Shown here: piece after piece, positions 45,891 to 54,689 of the stretch
How the letters are laid out: every line of letters starts with the position of its first letter
Position numbering within the stretch: the stretch's first letter is position 1
NCBI RefSeq assembly: GCF_030680395.1
Contig: NZ_JAUXVR010000038.1
Coordinates: 1-54,893, forward strand
Length of the DNA stretch: 54,893 nt
Reading direction: 5' to 3'
DNA from: Methylobacter sp.
GTDB lineage: Bacteria; Pseudomonadota; Gammaproteobacteria; Methylococcales; Methylomonadaceae
Notes under the pieces: generated by a model
The model's input: the letters and a program-made list of their open reading frames with translations, nothing else
What the model was told of the DNA's origin: nothing
Databases searched by the model: none
Translations under genes and position numbers: made by a program

Positions 45891-45915
45891 GTCGGGCATA
45901 AACAGCATGCCCGAC
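45891..45915. repeat. second REP-like hairpin, inverted relative to the first
   Basis: Arms GTCGGGCAT (45891-45899) and ATGCCCGAC (45907-45915) with an AAACAGC loop, followed by CTACC. The GCCCGACCTAC end mirrors the GTAGGTCGGGC end of the copy at 45788-45799. The two therefore form a facing pair, like a BIME. Confidence 0.8.
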
Positions 45916-45960
45916 CTACCGGCCTTACGCGTTGGTCCCATGCTTTTTTGTATGCATTTG

Positions 45961-47295
45961 TTATAGCTTTTCTTGAACATCTAATTCAATTATTTGTTTT
46001 TTCTTAGTTTCTAGTTCTTCACAAATAAAACTAATTTCAACACTATGTTTTCCTATTTTCAAAGGCACAATTAAGTATTCTTCATCCAAATCAAAACATC
46101 TTGTGTGAAGCAGGCTATTGATTTTAAGTGTTAATTTATTTCCATCCAGTTTTGTCCACCATTGTTGATTGATGGGTCTTATTTTTGGCATATTAAATCT
46201 AGGTTGAAGTATTGTTCCGATACCGCCATAACCGGGATTAAGTAATGAATTTAACATCGAATTCGTATTTTTGTCTTTCTGTAATGTTTTTTCGTATCTT
46301 GTTTCCGCCCACTTTATAGGGGTATATGGGATTGGGTTTTGTGGCTCTTCCATTCTTTTGTCATCATCAATAACAAGAACTTCATCTGGGAATTTTATAT
46401 CAATATACAAATTGTTGGCTTTCACTGTTCCTGTATTAAAAACTGTCAAAACCAAATAGGATGAATAACCTTTTATTTTATAAAATTGTTCGTACTTACT
46501 GTTATATTCGTCAATCTCACTCTGGCTCGGAATACTGTCATTATATTGTCTTATTTCCTCTTCTGAAATGTGCTCTTTTAAATGTTCGTCTACATCATTG
46601 ATATTGATTTTTTCAGGTACGGCTAGTCTTTTATAAGTATTAAATTTACTATCAACAACCAAAGCATTTATAGATAACTCGATTTTTGGATATTTTGGAA
46701 TTATTTTTGATTCTAATTCTTTAATTGTATCTCTTAAGCTTCTATTTTCTTTACTTAAACTAGTCAGCTCGTGTGATAGCGCTTCTGCCGATATAGCTTT
46801 GTCTCCTCTCACCCATCCTATACCAGGTTTTTGCATAATTTGTTTCATTAAAGAAATTGACACATTTTTTATTAACTCGTCTTTTTTTTTCCAAAATTGA
46901 GCCATTTTTGAATTCTTGAGCACCATTTCTCTAAATGTATTTATTTCTGTTAAATCATCATCTCTCTTATCTTTTGATAAAGACACACTGTCATTCATTA
47001 TAAACGCAAGGACAGGTATATTTTTTTCTAGAGCATATTCATATTCTTTTTGTGTAAAACTGATATTCTCGGTTGTTTTTGATCCATATCTTAATCCCAA
47101 GACAAGGATGTAATAATCACTAACTTCGATGGTTCTTCGTATTATTTCCCATTGATCTTCATCTTCAGCACTAAACATTTCCATTCCAATAGGAATATGG
47201 TACATCTCCAATATAGCTTTAATTATGTTTTCTCTTTCTTCAATTAAATCAGTATATGTTGAACTTACAAAAACTTGGTATTTTATTTCTGTCAA
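45961..47295 (-). CDS. DUF4062-domain protein
   Basis: A 444-residue protein. Residues 1 to about 90 form the DUF4062 domain: YQVFVSSTYTDLIEERENII, PIGMEMFSAEDEDQWEIIRR and SDYYILVLGLRYGS, a TIR/flavodoxin-like fold found in many proteins linked to signalling or defence. A Lys-rich helical part follows, with a coiled coil near 170-205 (LTSLSKENRSLRDTIKELES). The C-terminal half of about 230 residues is beta-rich (VLTVFNTGTVKANNLYIDIKFP), like an adhesin or immunoglobulin-like module. No membrane helix is present. It is strikingly AT-rich and lies next to the RAYT repeats, so it was probably acquired. The function is unknown. Confidence 0.8.
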   Translation of the reverse strand: MTEIKYQVFVSSTYTDLIEERENIIKAILEMYHIPIGMEMFSAEDEDQWEIIRRTIEVSDYYILVLGLRYGSKTTENISFTQKEYEYALEKNIPVLAFIMNDSVSLSKDKRDDDLTEINTFREMVLKNSKMAQFWKKKDELIKNVSISLMKQIMQKPGIGWVRGDKAISAEALSHELTSLSKENRSLRDTIKELESKIIPKYPKIELSINALVVDSKFNTYKRLAVPEKININDVDEHLKEHISEEEIRQYNDSIPSQSEIDEYNSKYEQFYKIKGYSSYLVLTVFNTGTVKANNLYIDIKFPDEVLVIDDDKRMEEPQNPIPYTPIKWAETRYEKTLQKDKNTNSMLNSLLNPGYGGIGTILQPRFNMPKIRPINQQWWTKLDGNKLTLKINSLLHTRCFDLDEEYLIVPLKIGKHSVEISFICEELETKKKQIIELDVQEKL

Positions 47296-47535
47296 AATAA
47301 CTCCTTGAGCTTAAAATGTAAGGCTATAACTACTAACGCGGCCCTTAATAATATTAGACATCCTAATAGACGAAAATTGCGTCACTTGTTTACCTAATAC
47401 CTTATAAAAATTAAAAATAATTGTAATTTCATTTGGTTTCATATATTTAGCGCCACCTAAAATAAACCCTGATAACGTCAAATAGAAGTACAAGCAATCT
47501 ACATATAAATACTTGTAGAAAAAGCAGAAATAAAC

Positions 47536-49926
47536 CTACCCCTCCTCCTTATCATCCTCATCCGTAGCCATATCCGAAATCTCCTTCAACCTTGAGATAG
47601 CTTTGCAATTAATACTGCCTTCCGGATAAAAGCCGTCGCTATCTAACGCGCCGGCCGGTTCCCCGGTCAATAATTCCAGCGTTTCATCGACGCAACACAC
47701 CGCGTAAATCGCAAACTTGCCTTCGGCCACCGCATCAATCACTTCCTGTTTCAGCATCAGGTTGCGCTTGTTGGCGGCGGGGATAATGGCGGCATGCTCG
47801 CCGTTAAGGCCGCGTGCCTTGCACAGCCTGAAGAAACCTTCTATTTTCTCGTTAACACCGCCTACCGCCTGCACTTCGCCATACTGGTTGATGGAACCGG
47901 TCACCGCAAAACTGTGTTTAATCGGCGTCCGTGTCAGCGCCGAAATAAGACAGCACAGTTCGGCCAGCGAGGCGCTGTCGCCGTCGATATAGCCGTAGGA
48001 TTGTTCAATCGCGATGCTGCCCGATATGGCGAGCGGAAATTGCTGGGCATAGGTGTGGCCCAGATAGCCGGTCAAGATCATTACGCCTTTGGAATGAATC
48101 GCTTGGCCCAGTTCCACCTCCCGCTCGACATCGACGATGCCTCTGGAACCGGGGTAAACGCTGGCGGTGATGCGCACCGGCGCGCCAAAGCTGCTGCCGC
48201 CGACTTCCAGCACGGTTAAACCGTTGACTTTGCCTATCGCTTCGCCTTCGGTATCGATCAGGATGGTGCCGGCCAGCATTTCTTCGAGTATGTTTTCTGG
48301 CATTCTGCCGTTACGATGCTCTCTTGCGGCCAAGGCCTGCTCTATGTGAGAGCGGTCGCAAATCGGCAGATTGTCGCGCTTGCAAAACAGGTTGGCTTCG
48401 GCAATGATTTCCAGCGAATCTTTGATGCGGGCGGAAAAATGATGCTGGTTTTCCGCAATCCGACAGCTGTGCTCAATCAGGCATTCAATAGCCGTCCGCG
48501 TTAACGGCTTGGCGCCGGAATCTGCTGCCTGCTTGATCATCAGCAGTATAAAACGCTGCATCGACTCATCATTGCGCGGAATATAATCGTCAAAATCGGC
48601 AAGAATTTTAAACATCTCGTTAAATTCATCATCCAATTCTTCCAGCAAATAATACACATCCCTGGAACCGACCAGAATCACTTTAATGTTTAGCGGGATG
48701 ACTTCGGGCTTGAGGGTGATGGTGTTAATGCCCAAATCGGAATAAGGCGATTCGATTTCAATCAGACCGGATTGCAGTGCGCGTTTAAGGCCTTCCCAAA
48801 CGAACGGGTAAGTCAGCATTTTTTCGGCATCGAGAATCAAATAACCGCCATTGGCCTTATGCAGCGAGCCTGCGCAAATACGGCGATAGTTGGTGACCAA
48901 TGTGCCCTGGTCGCTGACGTATTCAATACGCCCGAACAGGTTTTGATAAATCGGGTGCGGCTCGTAAATAACCGGCGCGCCGCTTTCCTGTTTGTTATCG
49001 ACCAGGATATTGGGCGCATACAGCTCGGTCAACAGCTGCCGTTTTGCAGTCGTATTATCTTGCTGTTCCGGCGCCCGGCTCGGCATCAGGTAATCGGCAA
49101 TGGTGCTGCAGAGGTTCTTTTTGATTTCCGCCAAATAGGTGATGACGTCATCGATATTCTGGTAGCTGTCGTTCAGTTCCGAAAACAACGGATCTATCGC
49201 CAGACTGATGGTGTCATTATCCAGCTGCTTGATTTTTTCGACCATCGCCCTGCGCCACTGGGGCAATTCCAGCAAGACATCGCTCAGGTATAGTTCCAGC
49301 TCCTCGACATGCTTATGAAAGATTTCCCGTTCCGGCAGCGGCAATTGGGTAAATTGATCTTCATTCAGCGCCTTATTGTCCCGAATAGGCGCAAAAGAAA
49401 TCGTTTCGCCTTCCCTGAATAAAGCAATATCCAGGGACTGGGACTTTTTATCGACCAGATCGATGGCGTTGTTATAGTACTGGTTAAAATGGCGTTCGAT
49501 AGCGCTCTTTTTTTGTTGGTAAGTTGGGCTTTCGAAAGCGGCGGGAAAGGTCGCCAGCAGGTTATCGATTAATTTTTCAATGTCTTTGCTGAGCGTTTGG
49601 CCATACTCTGCGGGCAGCTCAACGGCCACCGGCTCTCTCGGGTTATCGAAATTATCGACATAAGCATAGGATGGCGGCGCGGGCAGCGTTTTTGCCTGGG
49701 CATCCAGATGGTTGGTAATCATCGACAACCGACCCAGTCCCGGCTCGCCCATCACAAAAATATTGTAGCCGGGGTTACTCATCGCAACGCCGAACTCCAG
49801 TGCCGACTGGGCTCTGGACTGGCCCAAAATGGTGTCCGGCAATTTAGGTGCGGCGGGGAACTCAAAGCCAGTCAAATCGACATTTAGTTTCAGTGATTCA
49901 AGGGGGAGCTTTGAGTGGTTCGACAT
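47536..49926 (-). CDS. Lon-like ATP-dependent protease (LonB/YcbZ-type)
   Basis: A 796-residue AAA+ protease of the family with AAA_32 and Lon_C domains. The N-terminal region has a P-loop-like FVMGEPGLGRLSMI near residue 55, in which Arg stands at the usual Lys position. A long helical insert (about 110-300) follows, then a second AAA part with GGYLILDAEKMLTYPFVWEGL. The C-terminal Lon protease domain has the nucleophile Ser in IDGDSASLAELCCLISAL near 655 and the Lys in VGGVNEKIEGFFRLC near 698, so the dyad is complete. No membrane helix is evident, unlike archaeal LonB. It is monocistronic. Confidence 0.9.
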   Translation of the reverse strand: MSNHSKLPLESLKLNVDLTGFEFPAAPKLPDTILGQSRAQSALEFGVAMSNPGYNIFVMGEPGLGRLSMITNHLDAQAKTLPAPPSYAYVDNFDNPREPVAVELPAEYGQTLSKDIEKLIDNLLATFPAAFESPTYQQKKSAIERHFNQYYNNAIDLVDKKSQSLDIALFREGETISFAPIRDNKALNEDQFTQLPLPEREIFHKHVEELELYLSDVLLELPQWRRAMVEKIKQLDNDTISLAIDPLFSELNDSYQNIDDVITYLAEIKKNLCSTIADYLMPSRAPEQQDNTTAKRQLLTELYAPNILVDNKQESGAPVIYEPHPIYQNLFGRIEYVSDQGTLVTNYRRICAGSLHKANGGYLILDAEKMLTYPFVWEGLKRALQSGLIEIESPYSDLGINTITLKPEVIPLNIKVILVGSRDVYYLLEELDDEFNEMFKILADFDDYIPRNDESMQRFILLMIKQAADSGAKPLTRTAIECLIEHSCRIAENQHHFSARIKDSLEIIAEANLFCKRDNLPICDRSHIEQALAAREHRNGRMPENILEEMLAGTILIDTEGEAIGKVNGLTVLEVGGSSFGAPVRITASVYPGSRGIVDVEREVELGQAIHSKGVMILTGYLGHTYAQQFPLAISGSIAIEQSYGYIDGDSASLAELCCLISALTRTPIKHSFAVTGSINQYGEVQAVGGVNEKIEGFFRLCKARGLNGEHAAIIPAANKRNLMLKQEVIDAVAEGKFAIYAVCCVDETLELLTGEPAGALDSDGFYPEGSINCKAISRLKEISDMATDEDDKEEG

Positions 49927-50104
49927 GATTAGGAGAAGTTCTCGGATTACATAAAAACGGCAATTCTACCATTTTTTACTGCATTGTCCGATTTGAACCA
50001 AGCGGCGCCAAAAGACAGGACGTTTTTTCAACATAGGCCGGAACGATGCAGAAAATCGATGACTTGCTCCCGAGGCTTTAACAACATGACAGCCTGACTT
50101 AAAT

Positions 50105-51031
50105 TTAGAATTGCTGTCGTTGCAATACCATTGAAACAGCGGCTGCACGGGTGGCGACGCCCAGCTTTTCAAAAATATGTTCGAGATGTTTATTGATTGT
50201 GCGTGGACTACTGCCCAGAATAATACCCACTTCTTTATTGGTCTTGCCTCTGGAGATCCACATCAGTATTTCCGCTTCACGAAAAGTAAGCCCCAGGGAA
50301 TTTCTTACCAGATCCAGGTCCCACTCTCCTGAATGCCTGTCCAAAACCAGAAGGTATTCGCCTGTACTTTGACACGGTGTTATTTTTACCAAAAAACCGA
50401 CTCCGGTCCGATAGCTTTCAAAAGATTCGGATTTATCGGCAAAATCTAAATACTGTTTAACCCATTCGAGTATCGGTTTGGGCAGCGGCGAACCGACTTC
50501 ATGTTTACCTGTTAATGCGTGTTTTTGCAGAAATTCATCCAGCCACAAGATGCCGCCCGGCGTTAACCAGGTAATGTTGCCGGATGAATCGATTGCCAAC
50601 GCAGAAAAAGGGCTATTGTTTAAAGCATTTTCAACGCGACGCAGATTTCGGGCCTGAGTCAGTTGCAAATCCACTCGGGCCAGCACTTCGGGCGGACGAA
50701 TCGGTTTGACAATATAATCGACCGCGCCTTCGTCGAAGCCGCGTAACAGGTTGTCGAGTTCGCTTAACGCGGTCATAAATAAAACAGGAATATCGGCCGT
50801 TTCGGGTGAGGATTTGAGCCGGTTACAGGTTTCAAACCCGTCAATACCCGGCATCATAATATCCAGCAAAATAATATCCGGTTTCAGGTAAGCAATTTGC
50901 TCCAATGCCGATATGCCATCGGTGGCGACAAGCACCCGGTAACCGGCTTCCGAGAGCGTATCGGATAACAAGGCCAGATTGCCGGGCGTATCGTCGACAA
51001 TCATCGCGATACCGTTAAATTTACGGGTCAT
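50105..51031 (-). CDS. response regulator with LuxR-type DNA-binding domain
   Basis: A 308-residue transcription factor. The receiver domain (8-125) has the acidic pair DD at 13-14, phosphoacceptor Asp57 in DIILLDIMMPGIDGFE, and the KPIRPPEVLARVDLQL end. A PAS-like middle section (SPFSALAIDSSGNITWLTPGG) connects to a C-terminal LuxR helix-turn-helix (LTFREAEILMWISRGKTNKEVG, then SSPRTINKHLEHIFEKLGV). Its ATG overlaps the stop of the sensor gene by 11 bp, so the pair is translationally coupled and it is the likely target of that kinase. The third domain between receiver and HTH is unusual for short NarL-type regulators. Confidence 0.92.
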   Translation of the reverse strand: MTRKFNGIAMIVDDTPGNLALLSDTLSEAGYRVLVATDGISALEQIAYLKPDIILLDIMMPGIDGFETCNRLKSSPETADIPVLFMTALSELDNLLRGFDEGAVDYIVKPIRPPEVLARVDLQLTQARNLRRVENALNNSPFSALAIDSSGNITWLTPGGILWLDEFLQKHALTGKHEVGSPLPKPILEWVKQYLDFADKSESFESYRTGVGFLVKITPCQSTGEYLLVLDRHSGEWDLDLVRNSLGLTFREAEILMWISRGKTNKEVGIILGSSPRTINKHLEHIFEKLGVATRAAAVSMVLQRQQF

Positions 51032-54000
51032 TGCCGCTTAGTTCTTCGCTGGCAATATGTAAAAGTTTTTTGATTTCAAGCATATGAAACTCGCTGGCCA
51101 GCGTCATGATTCTTTGTGCAAAATAGGTATATTCCGGATGGTACTGAATAAGCTGGGTCAGATATAGATTAAGCCCCTGCAAATCGCCGATTCTTACATA
51201 GCCGGTTAACTCCTGAATAATATCTAATGAAGGCGGCTGGTCGGCACTTTGCAATTCAGCTTCATCTTCCTGATAAAGCCATTCCAAGGCCAAGTGCAGC
51301 TTAAGTTTGTAGAGTAGCTCGCTGACTTGTATAGGCTTGACCAAAAAGTCGTTGCAACCGGCATTAATGGCATTGAGTCGGTCGGAAGGATAGGCGTTGG
51401 CGCTTAAGACAACAATAGGCGCTGCATAGCCGTTTTGACGGAGTCGATGCGCTGTTGCGGAGCCATCCAATCCGGGCATGGATAAATCCAGCAGAACAAG
51501 GTCCGGCGCTTCTTTTTCAATTTTATCCAGGCATTCTTCACCGCATCCGGCCTCGATCAAACCGAAACCTAACGGTTCTAAAATAGACACAATCAATTGT
51601 CGATGATCCGGCTGATCGTCGACAATAAGAATTTTCCGGCGCTTTCCCCGGTAACCGATAATGTCTTCTTCCTGAATGTATTGCTGTTCGCCGCCCAGAT
51701 TGGGCAGCAGCAGCCTTACGGTAAAGGTGGAACCTTTATGCTGATCGCTGGAGACAACCAGTTCGCCGCCCATGATCTCGCATAGAATTTTACTGATGGT
51801 TAACCCCAAGCCGCTGCCGGCGTCTAAATTCTCATTCGGTAATTGCGTAAACGGCTGGAAAATATTTTGCAGTTGATCTTTATGTATGCCGGGACCGGTA
51901 TCGACGACCTGAAAAGTGGTGACTCCGCAGCTGTAACCGATGCGAAAGACGATCTCGCCCGTGGCGGTAAATTTGACCGCATTGCCGAGCAGGTTAATCA
52001 ATATTTGTCCGACCCGTTTTTCATCGCCGCGCACCCGCTGAGGTAGGGTGTTGACAATTTGACAGTAAAAAGACAGGCCCTTTTGTTCGGCTTGCGGCTT
52101 AAAAACGCTGACCAGATGTTCAATAAAACCCGGAAAATCGATAGCTTCCTGACGCAGTTCGAATTTGCGCGCTTCGATACGGGCAATATCCAGAATATCC
52201 TCGATCAGCGCGGATAAATGTTCGCCGTTACGCTTTAAAATATCCACCGCCTGCCGTCTATGCGCAGGTATGGTCGGGTCTTTCTGCAAAATATACGCGT
52301 AACCGACAATACTGTTTAACGGCGTGCGTATTTCGTGGCTCATGCTGCTAAGAAAACGGCTTTTCGCACTGTTAGCGCGATCCGCCATTTTGGTGGCTTG
52401 CTGTAACTTGGCGTCGGTTTTTTTATGTTCATCGATTTCCATCAGCAAACGCTGAGTCTGCTTGGCAATTTCTTCATGGGCAACGCGTCGGCTCTCGTCG
52501 TTCAGGATCAGCCACCAGGTGCATAAACCGATGAAGACCAGTAATGAGGCATAAACCTTAACAAAATTTGCCAGTAACAGGTTGAACGAAGGCAAGTAAT
52601 GCTCGGCAACCAATAAATCCTGATAGTAAATAATCCCGACAAATACGCTGGTTAAAACGGCCAAAAACAAAAACAACAGACTAAAGCGTATCAAGCGCAG
52701 CCTGACGCTCAAATTCACCCAACCCGGCAGACAGCATTCCGCAAAGCTTTGAAGATAATCATCCAGGCGCAAGCCCGGCTTGCAGGCGTCCATGCAACGC
52801 GAGTCCAGCGTGCAACAGAGCGAACAAATACAGCCCTCATAGACGGGGCAATACGCCATATCTTCGCGCTCGAAATGATTCTCGCAAATACTGCAGCGAC
52901 TGACTTGAGCCTGATTATTAAAGTGGATGTCACGCGCAAGATAACGCTGGCTCCCGTACAGCAGGGCGATACACGGAACCAACAGAAAGGCCAGACTCAA
53001 GGCAATAAACGCTGAAAATGCCTGTGCGAACGCGCCGAAAAATCCCAGATAGGCCAATATCGAAACTATCGAGGCGCATAAGGTGGACAGTATGCCGACC
53101 GGATTGAGATCCGGCAGGTAAGCGCGTTTGAACTCAACGGCTTTAGTGCTCAAGCCCAAAGGTTTGTTGATCAGTAATTCTGCGGCAACCGCGCTGATCC
53201 AGGCTATCGACATATTGGAAAACAACCCCAATACCTTTTCCAAAGCGCCGAATACGCCGAATTCCATCAGCAAAAGGGCGATCGAAACATTAAACACCAG
53301 CCATACCACCCGACCGGGATGACTGTGGGTCAGCCGCGAAAAAAAATTCGACCAGGCCAGCGAACCGGCGTAAGCATTGGTGACATTGATTTTGATCTGG
53401 GAAACCACCACAAACAAGGTAGTGACCGCTAAGGCTAACTCAGTATTGCCGAATAAGTCGCCGTAAGCCACCAGATACATTTGCGTAGGCTCATGCGCAT
53501 GGATCGGCGCTATACCGTGACGAATGGCAAGATGGGCAAGCAAGGCTCCGCCCAGCTGCCTGGCCATGCCGAACAAAATCCATCCGGGGCCGGCGGTAAT
53601 CGTAGCCAGCCACCAGCGTACCCGGTTTTTTTCGGTCAGCTCCGGCATAAAGCGCAAAAAATCCACTTGCTCGCCGATTTGCGCAACCATCGAAAAGGCG
53701 ATGGTGGTCGCGCTGCCGAACATCAACCAGTTAAAACCCTGGCCGCTGCCGGCAATCCAAAAGTAGGTTTGCACCGTCAGCATCGCGTCCGGCTCACGAA
53801 TGAATACCGCAATATAGGGCGTAATCAATAAAACCAGCCATAGCGGTTGGGTCCACATTTGCAAGCGGCTGATAGTGGTAATCCCAAAAGTCACCAAGGG
53901 AATGACGGTAACCGCGCTGATAATATGCGCGATGGCAATAGGGATATGAAAATACAGCTCGATAGCCAGAGACATGATCGAGGCTTCGAGCGCAAACAAC

Positions 54001-54437
54001 GTGAACGTAAACGAGGCATAAATCAGTGAAGTGACTGTCGACCCGATATAGCCGAAACCTGCGCTACGGGTCATCAGGTCGATATCTATGTTGTAGCGGG
54101 CGGCGTAATAACTGATCGGGAAACTGGTGATAAAAATAATCAAGCCAACGGCCAGAATGGCCCAGAACGCATTGGTAAAACCGTAATTGATGGTTAGAAA
54201 ACCGCCTATTGCTTCCAGAACCAGGAATGACGTAGAGCCGAACGCGGTATTGGCTACCTGAAATTCCGACCATTTGCGAAACGTGCGTGGTGCAAATCTA
54301 AGCGCATAGTCTTCCAGCGTTTCGTTGGCAACCCAGGCGTTATAGTCGCGACGAATTTTTGAGACACTTTGTCGGATACCGGTTTCCTCAATGGGTTTTA
54401 TATGAATTCTGTGCTGTATAGGGCGTTCCGTGCGCAC
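51021..54437 (-). CDS. NCS1-transporter / Cys-rich / histidine kinase / receiver fusion protein
   Basis: A 1138-residue hybrid sensor. Residues about 35-500 form a 12-helix permease of the NCS1 (nucleobase-cation symporter, CodB-like) type, beginning ETLEDYALRFAPRTFRKW. Next is a Cys-rich segment near 515-555 with nine Cys (CSICENHF, YCPVYEGCICSLCC, RCMDAC), probably a zinc or redox site. Two more membrane helices (near 580-630) and a coiled coil lead to HisKA, with His701 in SSMSHEIRTPLNS. The ATPase domain has G box GSGLGLTISKIL. A receiver follows with Asp984 in VLLDLSMPGLDG. The only start is a GTG at 54437, within a repeat arm and without ribosome-binding site. It is likely a transport-coupled nutrient sensor. 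Confidence 0.9.
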   Translation of the reverse strand: MRTERPIQHRIHIKPIEETGIRQSVSKIRRDYNAWVANETLEDYALRFAPRTFRKWSEFQVANTAFGSTSFLVLEAIGGFLTINYGFTNAFWAILAVGLIIFITSFPISYYAARYNIDIDLMTRSAGFGYIGSTVTSLIYASFTFTLFALEASIMSLAIELYFHIPIAIAHIISAVTVIPLVTFGITTISRLQMWTQPLWLVLLITPYIAVFIREPDAMLTVQTYFWIAGSGQGFNWLMFGSATTIAFSMVAQIGEQVDFLRFMPELTEKNRVRWWLATITAGPGWILFGMARQLGGALLAHLAIRHGIAPIHAHEPTQMYLVAYGDLFGNTELALAVTTLFVVVSQIKINVTNAYAGSLAWSNFFSRLTHSHPGRVVWLVFNVSIALLLMEFGVFGALEKVLGLFSNMSIAWISAVAAELLINKPLGLSTKAVEFKRAYLPDLNPVGILSTLCASIVSILAYLGFFGAFAQAFSAFIALSLAFLLVPCIALLYGSQRYLARDIHFNNQAQVSRCSICENHFEREDMAYCPVYEGCICSLCCTLDSRCMDACKPGLRLDDYLQSFAECCLPGWVNLSVRLRLIRFSLLFLFLAVLTSVFVGIIYYQDLLVAEHYLPSFNLLLANFVKVYASLLVFIGLCTWWLILNDESRRVAHEEIAKQTQRLLMEIDEHKKTDAKLQQATKMADRANSAKSRFLSSMSHEIRTPLNSIVGYAYILQKDPTIPAHRRQAVDILKRNGEHLSALIEDILDIARIEARKFELRQEAIDFPGFIEHLVSVFKPQAEQKGLSFYCQIVNTLPQRVRGDEKRVGQILINLLGNAVKFTATGEIVFRIGYSCGVTTFQVVDTGPGIHKDQLQNIFQPFTQLPNENLDAGSGLGLTISKILCEIMGGELVVSSDQHKGSTFTVRLLLPNLGGEQQYIQEEDIIGYRGKRRKILIVDDQPDHRQLIVSILEPLGFGLIEAGCGEECLDKIEKEAPDLVLLDLSMPGLDGSATAHRLRQNGYAAPIVVLSANAYPSDRLNAINAGCNDFLVKPIQVSELLYKLKLHLALEWLYQEDEAELQSADQPPSLDIIQELTGYVRIGDLQGLNLYLTQLIQYHPEYTYFAQRIMTLASEFHMLEIKKLLHIASEELSGNDP

Positions 54438-54469
54438 ATTGGGAGCTTAGGTGCACACGGCACGCCCTA
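54419..54469. repeat. imperfect 19-bp inverted repeat at the kinase start codon
   Basis: TAGGGCGTTCCGTGCGCAC (54419-54437) pairs with 54451-54469 with two mismatches, across a 13-bp loop. The GTG start of the kinase fusion lies in the left arm, so its first seven codons are made of repeat sequence. The arms match the style of a dispersed GGGCGTGCCGTG element. Confidence 0.75.
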
Positions 54470-54689
54470 TTACGCTCAATCACCGTTCCATGAAGCAATA
54501 ACTACACCAGAGACCCTTAGCAATGGCCAATGCGCTAAACAGCACGTAGCAACAAAATCATCGATCCAATTTGGTGCAATAAGCTGTAACCATGCCCGAT
54601 AACGACCGCTTGGCTCATAGCCGTTCATGGCCGAATTTTAAAATCACCGGCGTCCCCTAATTGTGAACTCCTCGTTCCCACGCGTTGCG

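Noticed and set aside
47311-47493. 60-codon minus-strand frame before the DUF4062 gene
   Set aside because: TTG start without ribosome-binding site in AT-rich DNA; no recognisable protein features.
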